From: Yponomeuta sedellus
Taxonomy: Eukaryota > Arthropoda > Insecta > Lepidoptera > Yponomeutidae
Reading direction: 5' to 3'
Assembly (NCBI GenBank): GCA_934045075.1
Contig: OW203732.1
Span: 7,713,001 to 7,777,000, forward strand
DNA: 64,000 bases
The position numbers and the translations under genes were made by a program. Shown piece after piece: positions 21,901 through 30,300 of this stretch. The stretch's first letter is position 1. The number at the start of each line of letters is the position of its first letter. Below the pieces are notes generated by a model. That model was not told where the DNA came from. It ran no database searches and saw nothing but the letters and a program-made list of their open reading frames with translations.

Positions 21901-23530
21901 CCCATAGTAATAAGTTAAAGAAAAGCACCTTCCTATTTTGTTTAGAATTAAATTTCGAAGAAGCCTTTATATTTAATTTCATTCAGCTTTTGCCTATATG
22001 AAAACAAGCCGTTCATAGAAATAAAAATATTATAAATAAAGTAATAATGTATATAAAGTTGATTGCACAACCTAGGTCATTCGTAAAAATCTCAATAGTT
22101 CAAGACAAAACTGATTATCAATGACATTTATTTTATCGTTTTCGCCTAGACAGAAGTTGAATTCGATAAGATATAAACGCTCTGCAGCTGTTTCAGAGAA
22201 TAAAACTTCAGTAGGCAATGATTATATTAGCTGATCAACCACTGTAAGGTAACCTAGAAAGTTAATTTGTTTCCTTCATAACGGTATCTACAGTCTATTT
22301 ATTCTTACTTGTCCAATTTAGTAAACAAGATTCTAACCTTAAAATTGAGATTAGATGCCTAAGCTAGACATTTTATCGCAATTTCATGAACTATCATCAT
22401 GAACTATGTTTATAAAATTGGCAGCGTGTTATCTAAAAGAGTGTTCCAAGTTACTTCATTTATGGAAATATGGCAGTTTTGGACTAAAAAGTTACAGTTT
22501 ACGGGTAGAATCTTGTTTACTAAATTGGACAAGTAAGAATAAATAGACTGTATCACACTATGTAGAACAGTTGTATGTTGGTTATTAAATATTAATTCTA
22601 ACAAGCTTGCACCTATGTTTATGTAATAGTCTATTATTTTATTCTATAAAACTTGTAGAAGTTTCGTATGTATGTAATATTTTATTTTATGTAGGTTTAT
22701 TTAATTTCAAATATATTTATGCCATATCAAAGTGTTGCTGTATGCCCGTTAATTTTTAATTTATTACGGAACAATTACTATGTTGTGATATATTTAAGTT
22801 CCACCCGAATGGAGGACTGTCCCCCAAGATACAATTTAATTTAGTTTGGGGTTCAGAGTTACTTTATACATTGTTATGTTTTATTCTGCTCAATAAAGAT
22901 TTTTCATTTCATTTCACCTAAATTATCTAGTAAAAGTGCCAAGTATTGACTACTAGCATTGGCATAATAATATTGAGTTATTTTCTATGGCAGCATGGCC
23001 CTAAGAAGCGATGGCCTGCCACTGATTATCAATGTATGTATACAGTTCACACCATCCTGGGGTGGGTCCTGAATATCCTAGACTGGGTTCTAATCATTCT
23101 AGGGTGGGCTAGCTCCCGAACTATGCCAATAACTATTGTACTGTAGTGGAAACCTAATTCTCTCACTCATTAACAAAGTTCTCAGCTTTATTATTGTTCT
23201 GTAAAAACATAACTTACTTCATACTTAGCAGAGAGAATATTCATAGAACCGGGTTCAATCTTTTGAACTGGATTTCGCCTTCTAACAGCGTGACTACCTT
23301 CCAGCTCCCCCTCATCTTCCTGAGAGTTCTGAAAGAAAAGACACGTGGAAGAAAAAAAGGTTTAAAATACTAAGTAAGCAAAGGTTATTGTTTGTTACCT
23401 GAAAACTTACTGTTCTATTCCAGTGTGCTGGATTTGAGGGGCCTGGTTCATCATCGGCAATCAGCTGGGCTGTATCAGAGGTAGTCTCGCTGCCACCCTC
23501 TCCAGTACCGTTGGGTGAAGAAGTGCTCAT
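3862..23530 (-). CDS. ClC-7: ClC-7 type endolysosomal Cl-/H+ exchanger, 15 exons
   Basis: Exons in order: 23530-23411, 23328-23218, 21597-21399, 20857-20748, 19796-19653, 17245-17068, 15676-15527, 13790-13649, 12690-12552, 11645-11382, 9494-9318, 8773-8564, 6806-6636, 5139-4978, 3963-3862. All have GT-AG ends and matching phases, giving 792 aa (human ClC-7 is about 805). ClC signatures: GSGIPQ (chloride path), GK-EGP with the gating glutamate at E229, FSLEEG with the proton glutamate at E296, GLFIPN, GAAWGRL, then two C-terminal CBS domains. D-T-A-Q-L-I near the N terminus fits an acidic dileucine sorting signal. In the known family ClC-7 exchanges 2 Cl- for 1 H+ in late endosomes and lysosomes with the beta subunit Ostm1. 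It corresponds to Drosophila ClC-b. Exons 10 and 12 are followed by tandem decayed copies of their 3' ends. The identification is strong; exon edges are by eye. Confidence 0.93.
4046..4350. repeat. Foldback tRNA-like repeat (inverted pair)
   Basis: A tRNA-like module with A and B boxes (GGTAGAGCGCTGGC and GGTTCGAATCC) appears once on each strand, so the ends are inverted. The outer arms share AACCTATTTAGAGGCTAAAA. The anticodon-like loop has C where U33 is invariant, so it is not a functional tRNA. Related copies: 7494-7682, 9810-10110, 10340-10545, 17480-17965, 25745-26305. Confidence 0.75.
4395..4615. repeat. LINE-like 3' tail (AGCTGTGCCCCGC family)
   Basis: Shares AGCTGTGCCCCGC, ATATTTTCCCGCAGTAAAACG and GAAGAAGTAACAAACATA with copies at 16320-16520 (inverse), 21730-21835 and 29545-29757. 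Resembles lepidopteran RTE-type LINE 3' ends, by general impression. Confidence 0.6.
4820..4975. repeat. Dispersed repeat, inverse copy at 18710-18880
   Basis: Shares TTTTGTCCATTTTCTC, AAGCCGCAGTTTCTGCG and AATAAAACCTTTTCATTT in opposite orientation with 18710-18880. Family unknown. Confidence 0.55.
4978..5139 (-). CDS. ClC-7: ClC-7 exon 14 (CBS domain 2)
   Basis: 54 codons including [20 protein letters not shown] and [16 protein letters not shown]. Donor GTAAAT. Confidence 0.92.
5205..5335. repeat. Dispersed repeat (CCACTGCTGGACATA family)
   Basis: Contains CCACTGCTGGACATA and GGCAGTTTTTCGCAGATAG. Other copies or parts at 9515-9760, 47095-47205, 52805-52965, 53343-53478 and 55850-56110. 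Confidence 0.6.
5349..5630. mobile_element. MITE with about 42-bp TIRs
   Basis: The left end, ACAGGGCGTCCCAAAGTTAT and on through TGGGCCATGAAGGGAAAGTACCT, is repeated inverted at the right end with one or two mismatches. TAT/ATA flanks suggest a TA-type target site. A half-copy of a related element is at 21032-21120. Confidence 0.75.
5635..5930 (-). repeat. tRNA-derived SINE, copy 1
   Basis: On the minus strand a tRNA-like head (GGTTCGAATGGGCGGGTGC region) is followed by a body containing ATCGTGAGGAAACCTGAG. A second copy lies at 6165-6412; body parts recur at 31185-31330, 32090-32310 and 47935-48140. Confidence 0.65.
6165..6412 (-). repeat. tRNA-derived SINE, copy 2
   Basis: Same family as 5635-5930, with GGTTCGAACCCCGGCATG on the minus strand. 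The two copies account for the intron between ClC-7 exons 13 and 14. Confidence 0.65.
6636..6806 (-). CDS. ClC-7: ClC-7 exon 13 (CBS1 end and linker)
   Basis: 57 codons with [18 protein letters not shown], matching the ClC-7 [12 protein letters not shown] segment, and the linker ending YPTIKE. Donor GTAGCG is weak but the reading frame fits. Confidence 0.9.
6815..6990. repeat. LINE-like tail (TTTATTG ... CAGACAACCTT)
   Basis: Shares TTCTTTATTGTAC, GCGGCCTTATTGCTAAAA and TTCCAGACAACCTT with 14615-14705, 19830-19960 and 30540-30690. Confidence 0.5.
7308..7394. repeat. (CATA)n microsatellite
   Basis: About 21 near-perfect CATA units, a likely length-variable marker inside the ClC-7 intron 12. 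Confidence 0.95.
7494..7682. repeat. Foldback tRNA-like repeat, compact near-perfect hairpin
   Basis: Two inverted half-copies of the tRNA-like module meet almost directly, forming a long hairpin: AACCTATTTAGAGGCTAAAA at the left and its inverse at the right. The D-arm half is missing from both. Confidence 0.75.
7845..8510 (-). repeat. Tandem array of ClC-7 exon 12 3' ends (about 4 decayed copies)
   Basis: The equivalent exon position (GACGTTTTCGAAGG) recurs at 8447, 8243, 8044 and, truncated, about 7872, against 8639 in the real exon: spacings near 192, 204, 199 and 172. Each unit holds the exon from about HNIYASE to the donor plus about 50 bp of intron. The GTGAGT donor survives in the copies ending near 8168 and 7969. 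No acceptor with a pyrimidine tract is seen. Two copies are open in the coding frame ([17 protein letters not shown]). Confidence 0.9.
8564..8773 (-). CDS. ClC-7: ClC-7 exon 12 (start of CBS domain 1)
   Basis: 70 codons, [19 protein letters not shown] to PPVADD, donor GTGAGT. About four decayed copies of its 3' two thirds follow at 7845-8510. Confidence 0.92.
9110..9260 (-). repeat. tRNA-derived SINE (CCTCTGTGGCGCAGCGG family)
   Basis: Minus-strand tRNA-like head with GGTTCGAACCCCGGCTGG, then GACAAAAATACCCCGAGCC. Related copies at 13370-13562 (minus) and 35250-35400 (plus), fragment at 11865-11985. Confidence 0.65.
9318..9494 (-). CDS. ClC-7: ClC-7 exon 11 (last membrane helices)
   Basis: 59 codons, [18 protein letters not shown] to KWVGDFFNE. 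Donor GTCTGT. Flanked on both sides by SINE-like repeats. Confidence 0.93.
9515..9760 (-). repeat. Dispersed repeat (GTGTCGGCCTAGAGAATA family)
   Basis: Contains GTCGTAAAAGGCGTCTAAGG and CAGCAGTGGACTA; inverse copy at 55850-56110. It abuts ClC-7 exon 11 on its upstream side. Confidence 0.6.
9810..10110 (-). repeat. tRNA-like SINE (AACCTATTTAGAGGCTAA family)
   Basis: Single minus-oriented module followed by its GTGAAATTTCGAACC body and a terminal AACCCGTGCTAAGG-like tail. Confidence 0.65.
10156..10324. mobile_element. MITE with about 47-bp TIRs
   Basis: Left arm TATTAAACGGGTCAAACCGC onward to AACGTAATTA matches the inverted right arm with about five mismatches. 170 bp, mostly arm. No coding capacity. 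Confidence 0.7.
10340..10545 (+). repeat. tRNA-like SINE (AACCTATTTAGAGGCTAA family)
   Basis: Plus-oriented module, GGTAGAGCGCTGGT ... GGTTCGAATCCCGGC, inserted beside the MITE at 10156-10324. Confidence 0.65.
10860..11375 (-). repeat. Tandem array of ClC-7 exon 10 3' ends (2 decayed copies)
   Basis: Copy 1 ends at an intact GTGAGT donor whose exon edge is 11114, 268 bp below the real edge at 11382. Copy 2 lies about 256 bp further on (near 10864) and has lost the donor. Each unit has about the last 130 bp of the exon plus about 135 bp of intron; the intron part, from CGCCTAACTTGGTA to ACATAAACAGGCAA, is nearly identical at 11010-11087 and 11271-11349. Both copies carry indels that break the frame. 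Confidence 0.9.
11382..11645 (-). CDS. ClC-7: ClC-7 exon 10 (GxFIP and GAAWGRL)
   Basis: 88 codons from [10 protein letters not shown] through [19 protein letters not shown] to QYMLPSN, donor GTGAGT. Two decayed copies of the 3' half and donor lie just downstream at 10860-11375. Confidence 0.93.
12552..12690 (-). CDS. ClC-7: ClC-7 exon 9
   Basis: [20 protein letters not shown] to [14 protein letters not shown], donor GTGAGT. Matches the conserved RYIHRP...VVEA...RDCQPL region of ClC-7. Confidence 0.88.
13370..13562 (-). repeat. tRNA-derived SINE (CCTCTGTGGCGCAGCGG family)
   Basis: Minus-strand head GACCTCTGTGGCGCAGCGGT at 13561, body with CATGTTTGTGATATCGTTG and ACATTGCCTCTGG-like tail. Confidence 0.65.
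13649..13790 (-). CDS. ClC-7: ClC-7 exon 8
   Basis: [20 protein letters not shown], then a Gly-rich helix and RLSVFRIR, ending in phase 2 at GTAACG. Confidence 0.9.
14729..14950. repeat. Short direct repeat
   Basis: CAGTCTATTAGCTTTTAGAA at about 14729 recurs as CAGTCTGTTAGCTTTTAGAA at about 14921, followed by ATATAYCTCG in both. The intervening sequence is not repeated. Confidence 0.5.
15527..15676 (-). CDS. ClC-7: ClC-7 exon 7 (proton glutamate)
   Basis: Encodes [21 protein letters not shown]296 sits 67 residues after E229, the same spacing as E247 and E314 in human ClC-7. Donor GTCAGT. Confidence 0.92.
15738..15969. mobile_element. hAT-like MITE with 8-bp target duplication
   Basis: TIRs of about 29 bp (TTGTAGACTTTTAGTCCGGA and on to TCTACTTAC) at both ends, flanked by CTATTACA at 15730-15737 and 15970-15977. 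An inner inverted pair (GGTTTCGCTCCG) adds to the foldback. An 8-bp duplication is typical of hAT elements, so this is a non-autonomous relative by inference. Confidence 0.8.
16320..16520 (-). repeat. LINE-like 3' tail (AGCTGTGCCCCGC family)
   Basis: Inverse copy of the 4395-4615 repeat, with GAAAGTTTGTGAGTGTGTAT at its left end. Confidence 0.6.
16685..17040 (-). repeat. Two partial copies of the CCAACCCGGACTTGG repeat
   Basis: Tandem partial copies of a LINE/SINE-like family (ATCAACCC...TGTCCCCACTG...GTCTCTTCC). Others: 35795-35990, 36640-36745, 38690-39050, 43076-43430, 45845-46105, 47755-47930, 56775-57180, 58795-58855. Confidence 0.6.
17068..17245 (-). CDS. ClC-7: ClC-7 exon 6 (gating glutamate)
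   Basis: Begins [19 protein letters not shown]. The first residue is E229, equivalent to human E247. Ends AAFGAPIG in phase 1 before GTGGGT. Confidence 0.93.
17480..17965 (+). repeat. Two tandem tRNA-like SINEs
   Basis: Two plus-oriented modules about 300 bp apart (heads near 17545 and 17845), both with GTCGCGGGTTCGAATCCCGG and the AATTTTTAGCCTCTA tail. They fill the intron beside ClC-7 exon 6. Confidence 0.7.
17985..18215. repeat. Dispersed repeat, inverse copy at 53290-53690
   Basis: Shares AAATTTATTTGTTTTTGTTA, TTATAATGTATTTGTTAT and TGACAATTATCAGATAATTA with 53290-53690 in opposite orientation. Purpose unknown; looks like a TE fragment. Confidence 0.6.
18655..18688. repeat. Perfect palindrome, 17-bp arms, no spacer
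   Basis: CGCTGTCATTGTAACGT followed directly by its inverse. Confidence 0.9.
19020..19072. repeat. (CA)-rich microsatellite
   Basis: Interrupted CACACA/CACACG tract in the intron between ClC-7 exons 5 and 6. Confidence 0.85.
19653..19796 (-). CDS. ClC-7: ClC-7 exon 5 (GSGIPQ chloride-path motif)
   Basis: 48 codons beginning [18 protein letters not shown] and ending GGLAGGK. The GKEGP filter motif is split here: GK ends this exon and E opens the next. Confidence 0.93.
19830..20260. repeat. LINE-like tail plus ATCGTGAGGAAACCCG repeat
   Basis: First part matches the 6815-6990 family. From about 20010 it matches a second family (GTGGGCTAGGCCGACTAAGC, TCCCAGGCACTACAGCGTC) also at 30735-30980 (inverse), 41685-42085, 47240-47430 (inverse) and 54620-55000 (inverse). 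Confidence 0.6.
20748..20857 (-). CDS. ClC-7: ClC-7 exon 4
   Basis: Acceptor TTTTTCAG. Encodes [20 protein letters not shown] and the hydrophobic run ending VLVAYVE, donor GTAAGT. Confidence 0.85.
21275..21341. repeat. Perfect hairpin, 26-bp arms
   Basis: TAATAAAATAGTGTCAGAAA + TAAAAG, 15-nt loop, then the exact inverse. Lies just outside ClC-7 exon 3. Confidence 0.9.
21399..21597 (-). CDS. ClC-7: ClC-7 exon 3 (first membrane helix)
   Basis: Starts [17 protein letters not shown], matching the conserved ClC-7 ESLDYD region, then the hydrophobic helix [16 protein letters not shown]. Ends in phase 1 at a GTATCC donor. Confidence 0.9.
22289..22552. mobile_element. Foldback element with 46-bp perfect TIRs
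   Basis: Left arm 22289-22334 starts TACAGTCTATTTATTC; right arm 22507-22552 is its exact inverse. TACAG...CTGTA ends resemble Tc1/mariner-type MITEs, which is inference. Identical arms suggest recent insertion. Confidence 0.75.
23218..23328 (-). CDS. ClC-7: ClC-7 exon 2
   Basis: Acceptor TTTCAG, 37 codons from [11 protein letters not shown] to ILSAKYE, donor GTAAGT. Acidic then basic cytosolic segment. Confidence 0.8.
23411..23530 (-). CDS. ClC-7: ClC-7 exon 1 (start codon, cytosolic N terminus)
   Basis: The ATG at 23530 opens [15 protein letters not shown] and ends in HWNRT before a GTAAGT donor. An in-frame upstream ATG (MFRYYE...) exists, but the lower one fits the usual hydrophilic ClC-7 N terminus better. 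40 codons, phase 0 end. Confidence 0.8.
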
Positions 23531-24583
23531 AGTATTTTTTTCTATGGCACTGCACTCATAGTAACGAAACACTCAACGTTGGTATGTTTTGATTGAGGCG
23601 GTAGTTCCTAAAAGTGGGATGTTCTCCACCCCTAACTGATCTCGATGATTCAGAGAACAAAACTTAAATAACCGGAAATAGCCGTTGATAACCGTGATTC
23701 TTAATATTGTAAATAATTCCAATGTTTTGGTTATACACTTATTTTGTTCTCTCGATCAAATTACTTACAATAATAAAAAGAAACCAAATTGCAAAGTCAT
23801 GTGAAAGTTTAACAACATCTCGTTATCCTTATCTCACATATCGACTACGTATAGAGATAGTAACAAAAGTCCGTACAACGTTGATATAGCTACAGTGTGA
23901 CCACAAAACCATCTACAGAAGTGTGACCTCCTAAATTTGTTTACGTAATCTATTGGCCACGATGAGTAAGCATATCTACCTCACTCTAACCTACGTCAAA
24001 TACAATCATGCCATCCTGTTGTCAAAAGCTGAAATAACGATGAAATTATCACAGTGTTGAGCATAGAAAACAGAATAAATGTTGCTAGAGTAAGCTTACG
24101 ATTGGTAAGATGCTATTCTTCTTGTAAAGCGCAGCCACAAAAAATACTCAGAAAAAATAGAAAACTTCTTAGAAAAAGTATAACCGTCATTTATGAATGT
24201 CGATTATCAATGCGAACTATCTGTCAAGGAGAAATTTCAAATTCTTTTTGATTTGAAAGTATAATAATAAGTTAGTACAAACCAGTTATGGTTTCAGCTT
24301 TTTCAGGAGGTCCTAATCCACCTGGGCCTACATTATGTAAACATAAATAAAAAAGGACGGTTATCTATTTGCGCTGTTCGGGGTCGAGACGATGGGTCCG
24401 TGGGAGCCCGAGGCGCGTAAACTTCAAAAAGAAATACCCAAGAGCTGTTAGCTACCTCGGCCAGCGCATCAGCCTGGCCATTCAGAGAGGGAATGCTGCC
24501 AGCGTCTTGGAAACTCTCCCCATCGACAGCGGTGTAGACTTTTTTATTTAAAGCTTTTTTTGTAAATATATAAATCTTGTTAA

Positions 24584-24963
24584 AGGCCTGCGCAGACGAG
24601 GGACTATCCCCCGGGTACCTTTTTGTCCATCGATATAGATCTATTATAAATTGTATCGAATAACGCACACGAAGTACTAAAAGTAACCCGTACAAAAAGT
24701 CCTTCAAGTTACCGAGGACATCAAGAGACCGGACTGGACAAAAGTTCGGTGTTTTCTTTTAAAACGCCTTTTCCTTTTCAACTTCATGTAAATCACAACA
24801 CAATGTAATCTCAGAATATTTGCTTCCATATTAGCGTACGCTTCACTCAATTTCCGGGGAACAAATGACTACACACCGTAGACGTGGAGTCCGCGACAAG
24901 TACTCGGAGAACATTTTTTACGATTGTCCCCACGGGGCAAGAGTCCCTCGTCTGCGCAGGCCT
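24584..24963. mobile_element. MITE with TAA target duplication
   Basis: Ends AGGCCTGCGCAGACGAGGGA and inverse, with TAA at 24581-24583 and 24964-24966. 380 bp, no coding capacity. PIF/Harbinger-like by its 3-bp TAA duplication. Confidence 0.8.
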
Positions 24964-25744
24964 TAAGTGTTATTGTGGTATATAGTTATAGGAAAATTCA
25001 TTATTTTATTTAGTATAAATGTAAATAAATAAATAATCTAGAATTTATTAAACTGCAATAAATAAATATAAGGAAGGAAGTAACCTTCTTATAAAGGATC
25101 AAGTCACAAGATTGACGCTCAAATAGTGATGAGTTTGCGTCTTGAAAACCCTAACATTTAATAGGTATAGATAATATTACGTCGTAGTTGGTAACCTATA
25201 TTTATTTGATTATTTTAATTAATGTCTTCTCTTCATTTGTATCAGTGATGATCTTTACACTAAATGCTTACAATTGACACAAAACCATTAATATGTTATT
25301 ATTCTTTTACAAACAGATTTACTGGGTTTTTTTGCAATTGCAGAATGTTATTATTTAGTATTATAAATTGTAAAAATTATGATTTATCGTATTTTTAATG
25401 ATACGTGATTCTCATATTCTACATGCATATCGGTCGCGATTATTTAATAGGTTAATGTAGTTTTTCCGCACCGTTAAGTCTGCGGGAAAACCTACAAATA
25501 GTGACTTCATGGCAATAGAAAGATTGAACCTCACTGCAATTTATTTAATCATACTTGCTGCTTTAGTCTGGGTAGTCATGACCACATCAACTGCAATGTT
25601 GCGCTAACATCGAGAATTAGGGTACCTAATTAAGTTTACCAAATAATCACGATAAAACCCGTTGTATGTAAACCACAAGTTTAATTATATAAATAGCTAA
25701 TTTTTATTAGAATGTATGGTATTTCTTCATTAAACTAGACTAAG

Positions 25745-26305
25745 ATTATACTATTTTTTTTATTTTTAATGCACTAACCCGTGCTAAGGAACAAATTTAA
25801 AAACCTATTTAGAGGCTAAAGATTTCACCCATGCCGGGATTCGAACCCGCAACCTCTGGCTATCCGTGCCAGCGCTCTACCAATTGAGCCAATGGGCGAC
25901 TCACGGCATCAGTGAAATTTCGAACCTCTTTACACTATTCTCTGTATTACGTACAGGCAGCGACATCTGACTTAAGCAAATTGCATTACTTACAGCCCCG
26001 ACTACCTACTTTGCAGTTAGGTTTTAACATCGGAACGATATCACTGTACCACATGATTATACTATTTTTTTTTTTATTTATTTATTGCAAAGTAGGTAGT
26101 CGGGGCTGTAAGTAATGCAATTTGCTTAAGTCAGATGTCGCTGCCTGTACGTAATACAGAGAATAGTGTAAAGAGGTTCGAAATTTCACTGATGCCGTGA
26201 GTCGCCCATTGGCTCAATTGGTAGAGCGCTGGCACGGATAGCCAGAGGTTGCGGGTTCGAATCCCGGCATGGGTGAAATTTTTAGCCTCTAAATAGGTTT
26301 TTAGA
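25745..26305. repeat. Foldback tRNA-like repeat, large inverted pair
   Basis: Minus-oriented copy (about 25800-26060) and plus-oriented copy (about 26080-26305) face each other, sharing the head, the GTGAAATTTCGAACC body and a CGGGGCTGTAAGTAATGCAA stretch. The whole unit could fold into one long hairpin. Confidence 0.75.
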
Positions 26306-27205
26306 CTAAGATTAATTTTTTTCACCCATTTCTACTGAATATACTGAATTATTATATTGAGTCCAAAGTAAATGCTCTATACTACAACAAAGTAATGAAT
26401 ATCCCAAGATGTATAATTAAATACTCGCAACAAAAAATTGTGCTTTAATATTTAGCGAAAGGATCGCTAAATTGAAAAGAAATGTTCTTAAACCTATTTA
26501 AACGGCCAATTTAACGATAGGTACCTCACTGTTTGGGACGGTCCGGCGTAATCAATATAAAATAGTGTCTAAACTAAGCCGCCGACAGGAGACGGACGCG
26601 ACATTATAAGAGTTTGTTGGACGAGGTTGTACTACGGAATCCTAAAAAATGGTTTGACTTTAAATAACTGTCCATAAAAGTACCGCAAAATACAATTTCA
26701 CTATATTTACAAGAAATTAAGTTTTCAAAATATATTTTTTGAAAGTAGTCGAACTCCTCATTATTAACTCAACCGAAGTTTCACTTATTTTTATTTATTT
26801 CTTACACTTCTAATGTGTACTGAAGGTATAATTTTGTAAACAAGACATCAATGATGCTTATTTATTCTCGTGAATTATTTTAGAGATAAGATAATGATCA
26901 GAAAAATACCTTTTCGGAACAACATTGATAAATTGATAAACTGATAAGCTTATCAACTTATCACTGTGTCAACGAAAACAAACTTGGTACACACATGCGC
27001 ATTAATCATCGTAGCGTTAACAATGAAGTGGTGCGTTTGTGTGCGTAGCTTGCTCGTTTCGTTGACAATCGCAATGTGATGTATTTCTCATCGCATGCTG
27101 AGTTATATTTTCAATAATCTTTATTAGTTTTCATATGAGTTCCTCGATGTATATCTAAATGTTTTCTTTCTGTGTGATAACCTTTCTCGAGTTTGCTTTC
27201 TAAAT

Positions 27206-27358
27206 ATGTGTAATTTGCCGCCGAAGTTCCATTCAGTGTGTCGCCTTTGTTTATCATTTTGTGGCGATAATTGCAGTGATGTTAAACTACCAATTTTCGA
27301 TCGTGATAAGGATAAATCACGACTTTCGGAGATGATAATGACTTACTTATCGATAATG
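27206..27358 (+). CDS. GATA factor exon 1 (ZAD, first half)
   Basis: 51 codons from [18 protein letters not shown] to IMTYLSIM before a GTAATA donor. The first ZAD cysteine pair is CRLC. Confidence 0.8.
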
Positions 27359-30300
27359 GTAATAATCACAATATTGTTTGGTGTTTTACCAATCGGGGAG
27401 GTGCCGTTTTCTCGTGTGAAAGTTTCATAAGCATACGAGATTGTGGATGCTGATAAGCGCCATTAACTTTCTCGCGGGTGTTGAGTATTTTCGCATTGTG
27501 ATATCATGTTACGGCCCACGCACAGCGCTCGGGCGGATGACTAATGTGGTTCGTGGAAGTGGTAGGCGAGGCGCGCTGGCTGAGGCGGCGGCACCTGGCC
27601 ATCGGCGCTGCTGCGGGCGGCGCGCTGATAACAAAGGATCGCGCCGTCTCCTGCGCCTCTCCCGCCGCCCCGCGCCGCCATCGCTCTGCGCCGCACACCA
27701 ATACTAATGCCCCCTGCACTTCACAACATGCATAGCTATTTTCAGATTCCAATATTTTCTAAATTTAGATGCACATTTGAGAGAATCAATCTGCAGTGTC
27801 TTCAGCCCCTTGTGCGGCGCTCAAAGATGCTACATCCTGCTGTTGGAATCACCTTGTTATTGTTATATTAGTGAATGTTGGGTTTTCCAAATGACTATTA
27901 TCAGTTGGTTGCCAGTATGAGTCATCATCTATGATTGCTCTGAGAAAGGTCACTGGCCACATCGCCTTCTATTTATGTTGTGAAATAAGTTTACCCACTA
28001 ATGAGGATTGTCTACTGTTTCAGGTGTCTCCGACGGATCCATTGCCGCAGGTGGTGTGTGGCAGCTGTGCTTCCAAGCTAGATGAGTTTCACACCTTCCA
28101 AGAGCTATCACACAAGTCCGAGCGGCTGCTGGAGCAGTTCCTGCAGTATGCCAACTCCCTGTCGGGCCCTAAAGAGGTAAGGATCAGAAAGTTACACCAA
28201 TTTAGTTTCTTAACTATTTATTACAGAGTATTTACATAATATTTTATTAAGACTAACTCTAATGATTCATCATATTTTATTATGGATATGGCGTAACTTG
28301 TTTTTAAAAGCTAAAGTATTTTATGTAACCGCTAATAGGTTCTTATGCAAAACTAGAATCGGCATTAATATTGAAATAGCGTATTGGTTGGCTTCTAAAG
28401 TTTCTGACATAGAAAGCCTTGATAGTATTGACTAGGAGGCCGATCATCATGCCAGCTATTACAACCATGGCCACTCCGAAGATACTCCAAAGGACATGTT
28501 TGGGCTTCAGGTCGCCCAAGCTGAATCCTTTCTTGGCCGCAAATGTAGTGTCAAATGTTGGACAGAATTCCAGTGAAACATTGGTGATGTAGGAGCCACT
28601 CCATCTCATTGGTGCCACGCAGCTGCGAAAGAAAAAAAAGTAGTCAGCTTTAATCATTACCAGATAATTATATAGAGCAGTGTTAATTCTAATACCAATT
28701 TGAGTAAACCTCTTGTTAGTAAGCAACTTACTAAGGAATGTCTCCAGACTTGAGCTTCTTGCCGGCCCCCTGCTTGGTGATAATGTTAGCCATGTCGCAG
28801 TTGCACAGCCAGTTGTTGCCAGTCAGCCCCAGGGAGTCCAACTTATACCACGGCATCAGGTCCGTGGGCAGCTCACTCAGGTTATTATCATCCAAGTACA
28901 CCTGTTGAATTTAGAAATGAATGTTGTAAATGAATGTAAGGAAGAAAAAATAATGAAAGAAATATGGACGCCTGGGGCGTCCGTAACTGGCCCTTCCATA
29001 TATAGGGTAGGTTCACTAATACTAAGGGCAAGATAAAAAGTACCCGAAACCGGCGTGCGTAGCGCCTAATGAATGTTGATGCGGAAGATTGTTGTTCAAA
29101 CAATCAATTTGGTTGAGAAATTACCGAGTGGTCAAAAAAGAAAATCACATCTTTTTATTTTTAGGGTTCCCTACTCGAAGCGTGCCAAACGGGACCCTCT
29201 TTATCTGCGTCCGTTGTATATCCGTCTGTCCGTTCGTCCGTCAGTTCGACCTTTAAAGGTTTTTTTCTATCTTTGAATTTTCGCAGAATATGTTTTATCA
29301 GTATAATGGAATCTGATCATTTCAACATGAGCTTGCCTAGTGAATTCTTCAGGCCTTACTGTATTCTAAAACATATACCTTGTGAAAAAAAAAATATTTT
29401 GAATTAATATTAGGTAATCCCTAACAAATCATAAAATAAAAAAGTGGGGTCTCCATACAGCAAACCTGTTTTTTGCTAGTGCTGTATCGTAAACGGTACT
29501 CCATATAGGTGTCAAACTTGGCGTGATCGTGGGAGTTATTATGCACTAGCTGTGCCCCGCGGTGCTACCCGCGGTTTTTCGGTTTTCCCATGGGAATAAG
29601 ATATTTTCCCGCAGTAAAACGTAGCCGATGTGTTAATCCAGGGTGTCAGTTAACTCCATACCAAATTGTATTAAAATCGCTCCAGTCGTTTATGCGTGAA
29701 GAAGTAACAAACATACACACTCACAAACTTTCGCCTTTATAATATTAGTGTGATGTGTTTCTAGCGACAGATAAGAAGACACGGCCTAGCGCGAGTCGCA
29801 CTAAATACTCCGCATTTTATATAAATATTTCTTATGCAATTTGTCCTGTTTAATATTTCGTGTGCAATAAAATATGATAATAAAAAGTGAGTGTGACTTC
29901 CACCTGACAGTTGTATTAAAACTTTATAAATATAATTAATTAAAATTGTATGATAATTAATCAAATTAAATTTAAATTAATGTAATGCATACTTTTATAT
30001 AGCACTTTAAAATGTTGCGTGCCCTACAGGGTCCACAAAGATCTTATCAAATAACTGTTAAGTTATATTATAATGTAACAACCTTGAAACTTGTGGAATG
30101 CAATAAAGTATTGAGTATTGAGTTTTTTTTGGGATTTCTTGTTTGTTTTTCTTTTTTATTGGTAAACTGACACTTCTTAACATTATCTTTCTTTTACATC
30201 CGTGATCGTAATAGATATTAGTGTATAGAAATCGGTGGCTAGTCATTTGGTCTTTGAGGTTTCAATGTCAAAGTCAATGGTAACAAAGTTTTCTTAAAGT

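Larger units (their letters stand above)
23531..27205. other. Divergent intergenic region between ClC-7 and GATA genes
   Basis: 3.7 kb between two head-to-head start codons, so both promoters should lie here. Contains a MITE (24584-24963), a possible decayed TE coding fragment near 24345-24560 and a foldback SINE (25745-26305). I see no TATA box I would defend. Leader sequence for the GATA gene probably starts near 27000-27200. Confidence 0.5.

Noticed and set aside
24333..24707. Minus-strand frame of 124 codons
   Set aside because: The frame runs through the end of a MITE. A piece near 24345-24560 may be a decayed TE coding fragment, but I could not name it.
27441..27752. Overlapping frames on both strands in GATA intron 1
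   Set aside because: GC-rich island, no domain, no splice signals that fit the ZAD phases.
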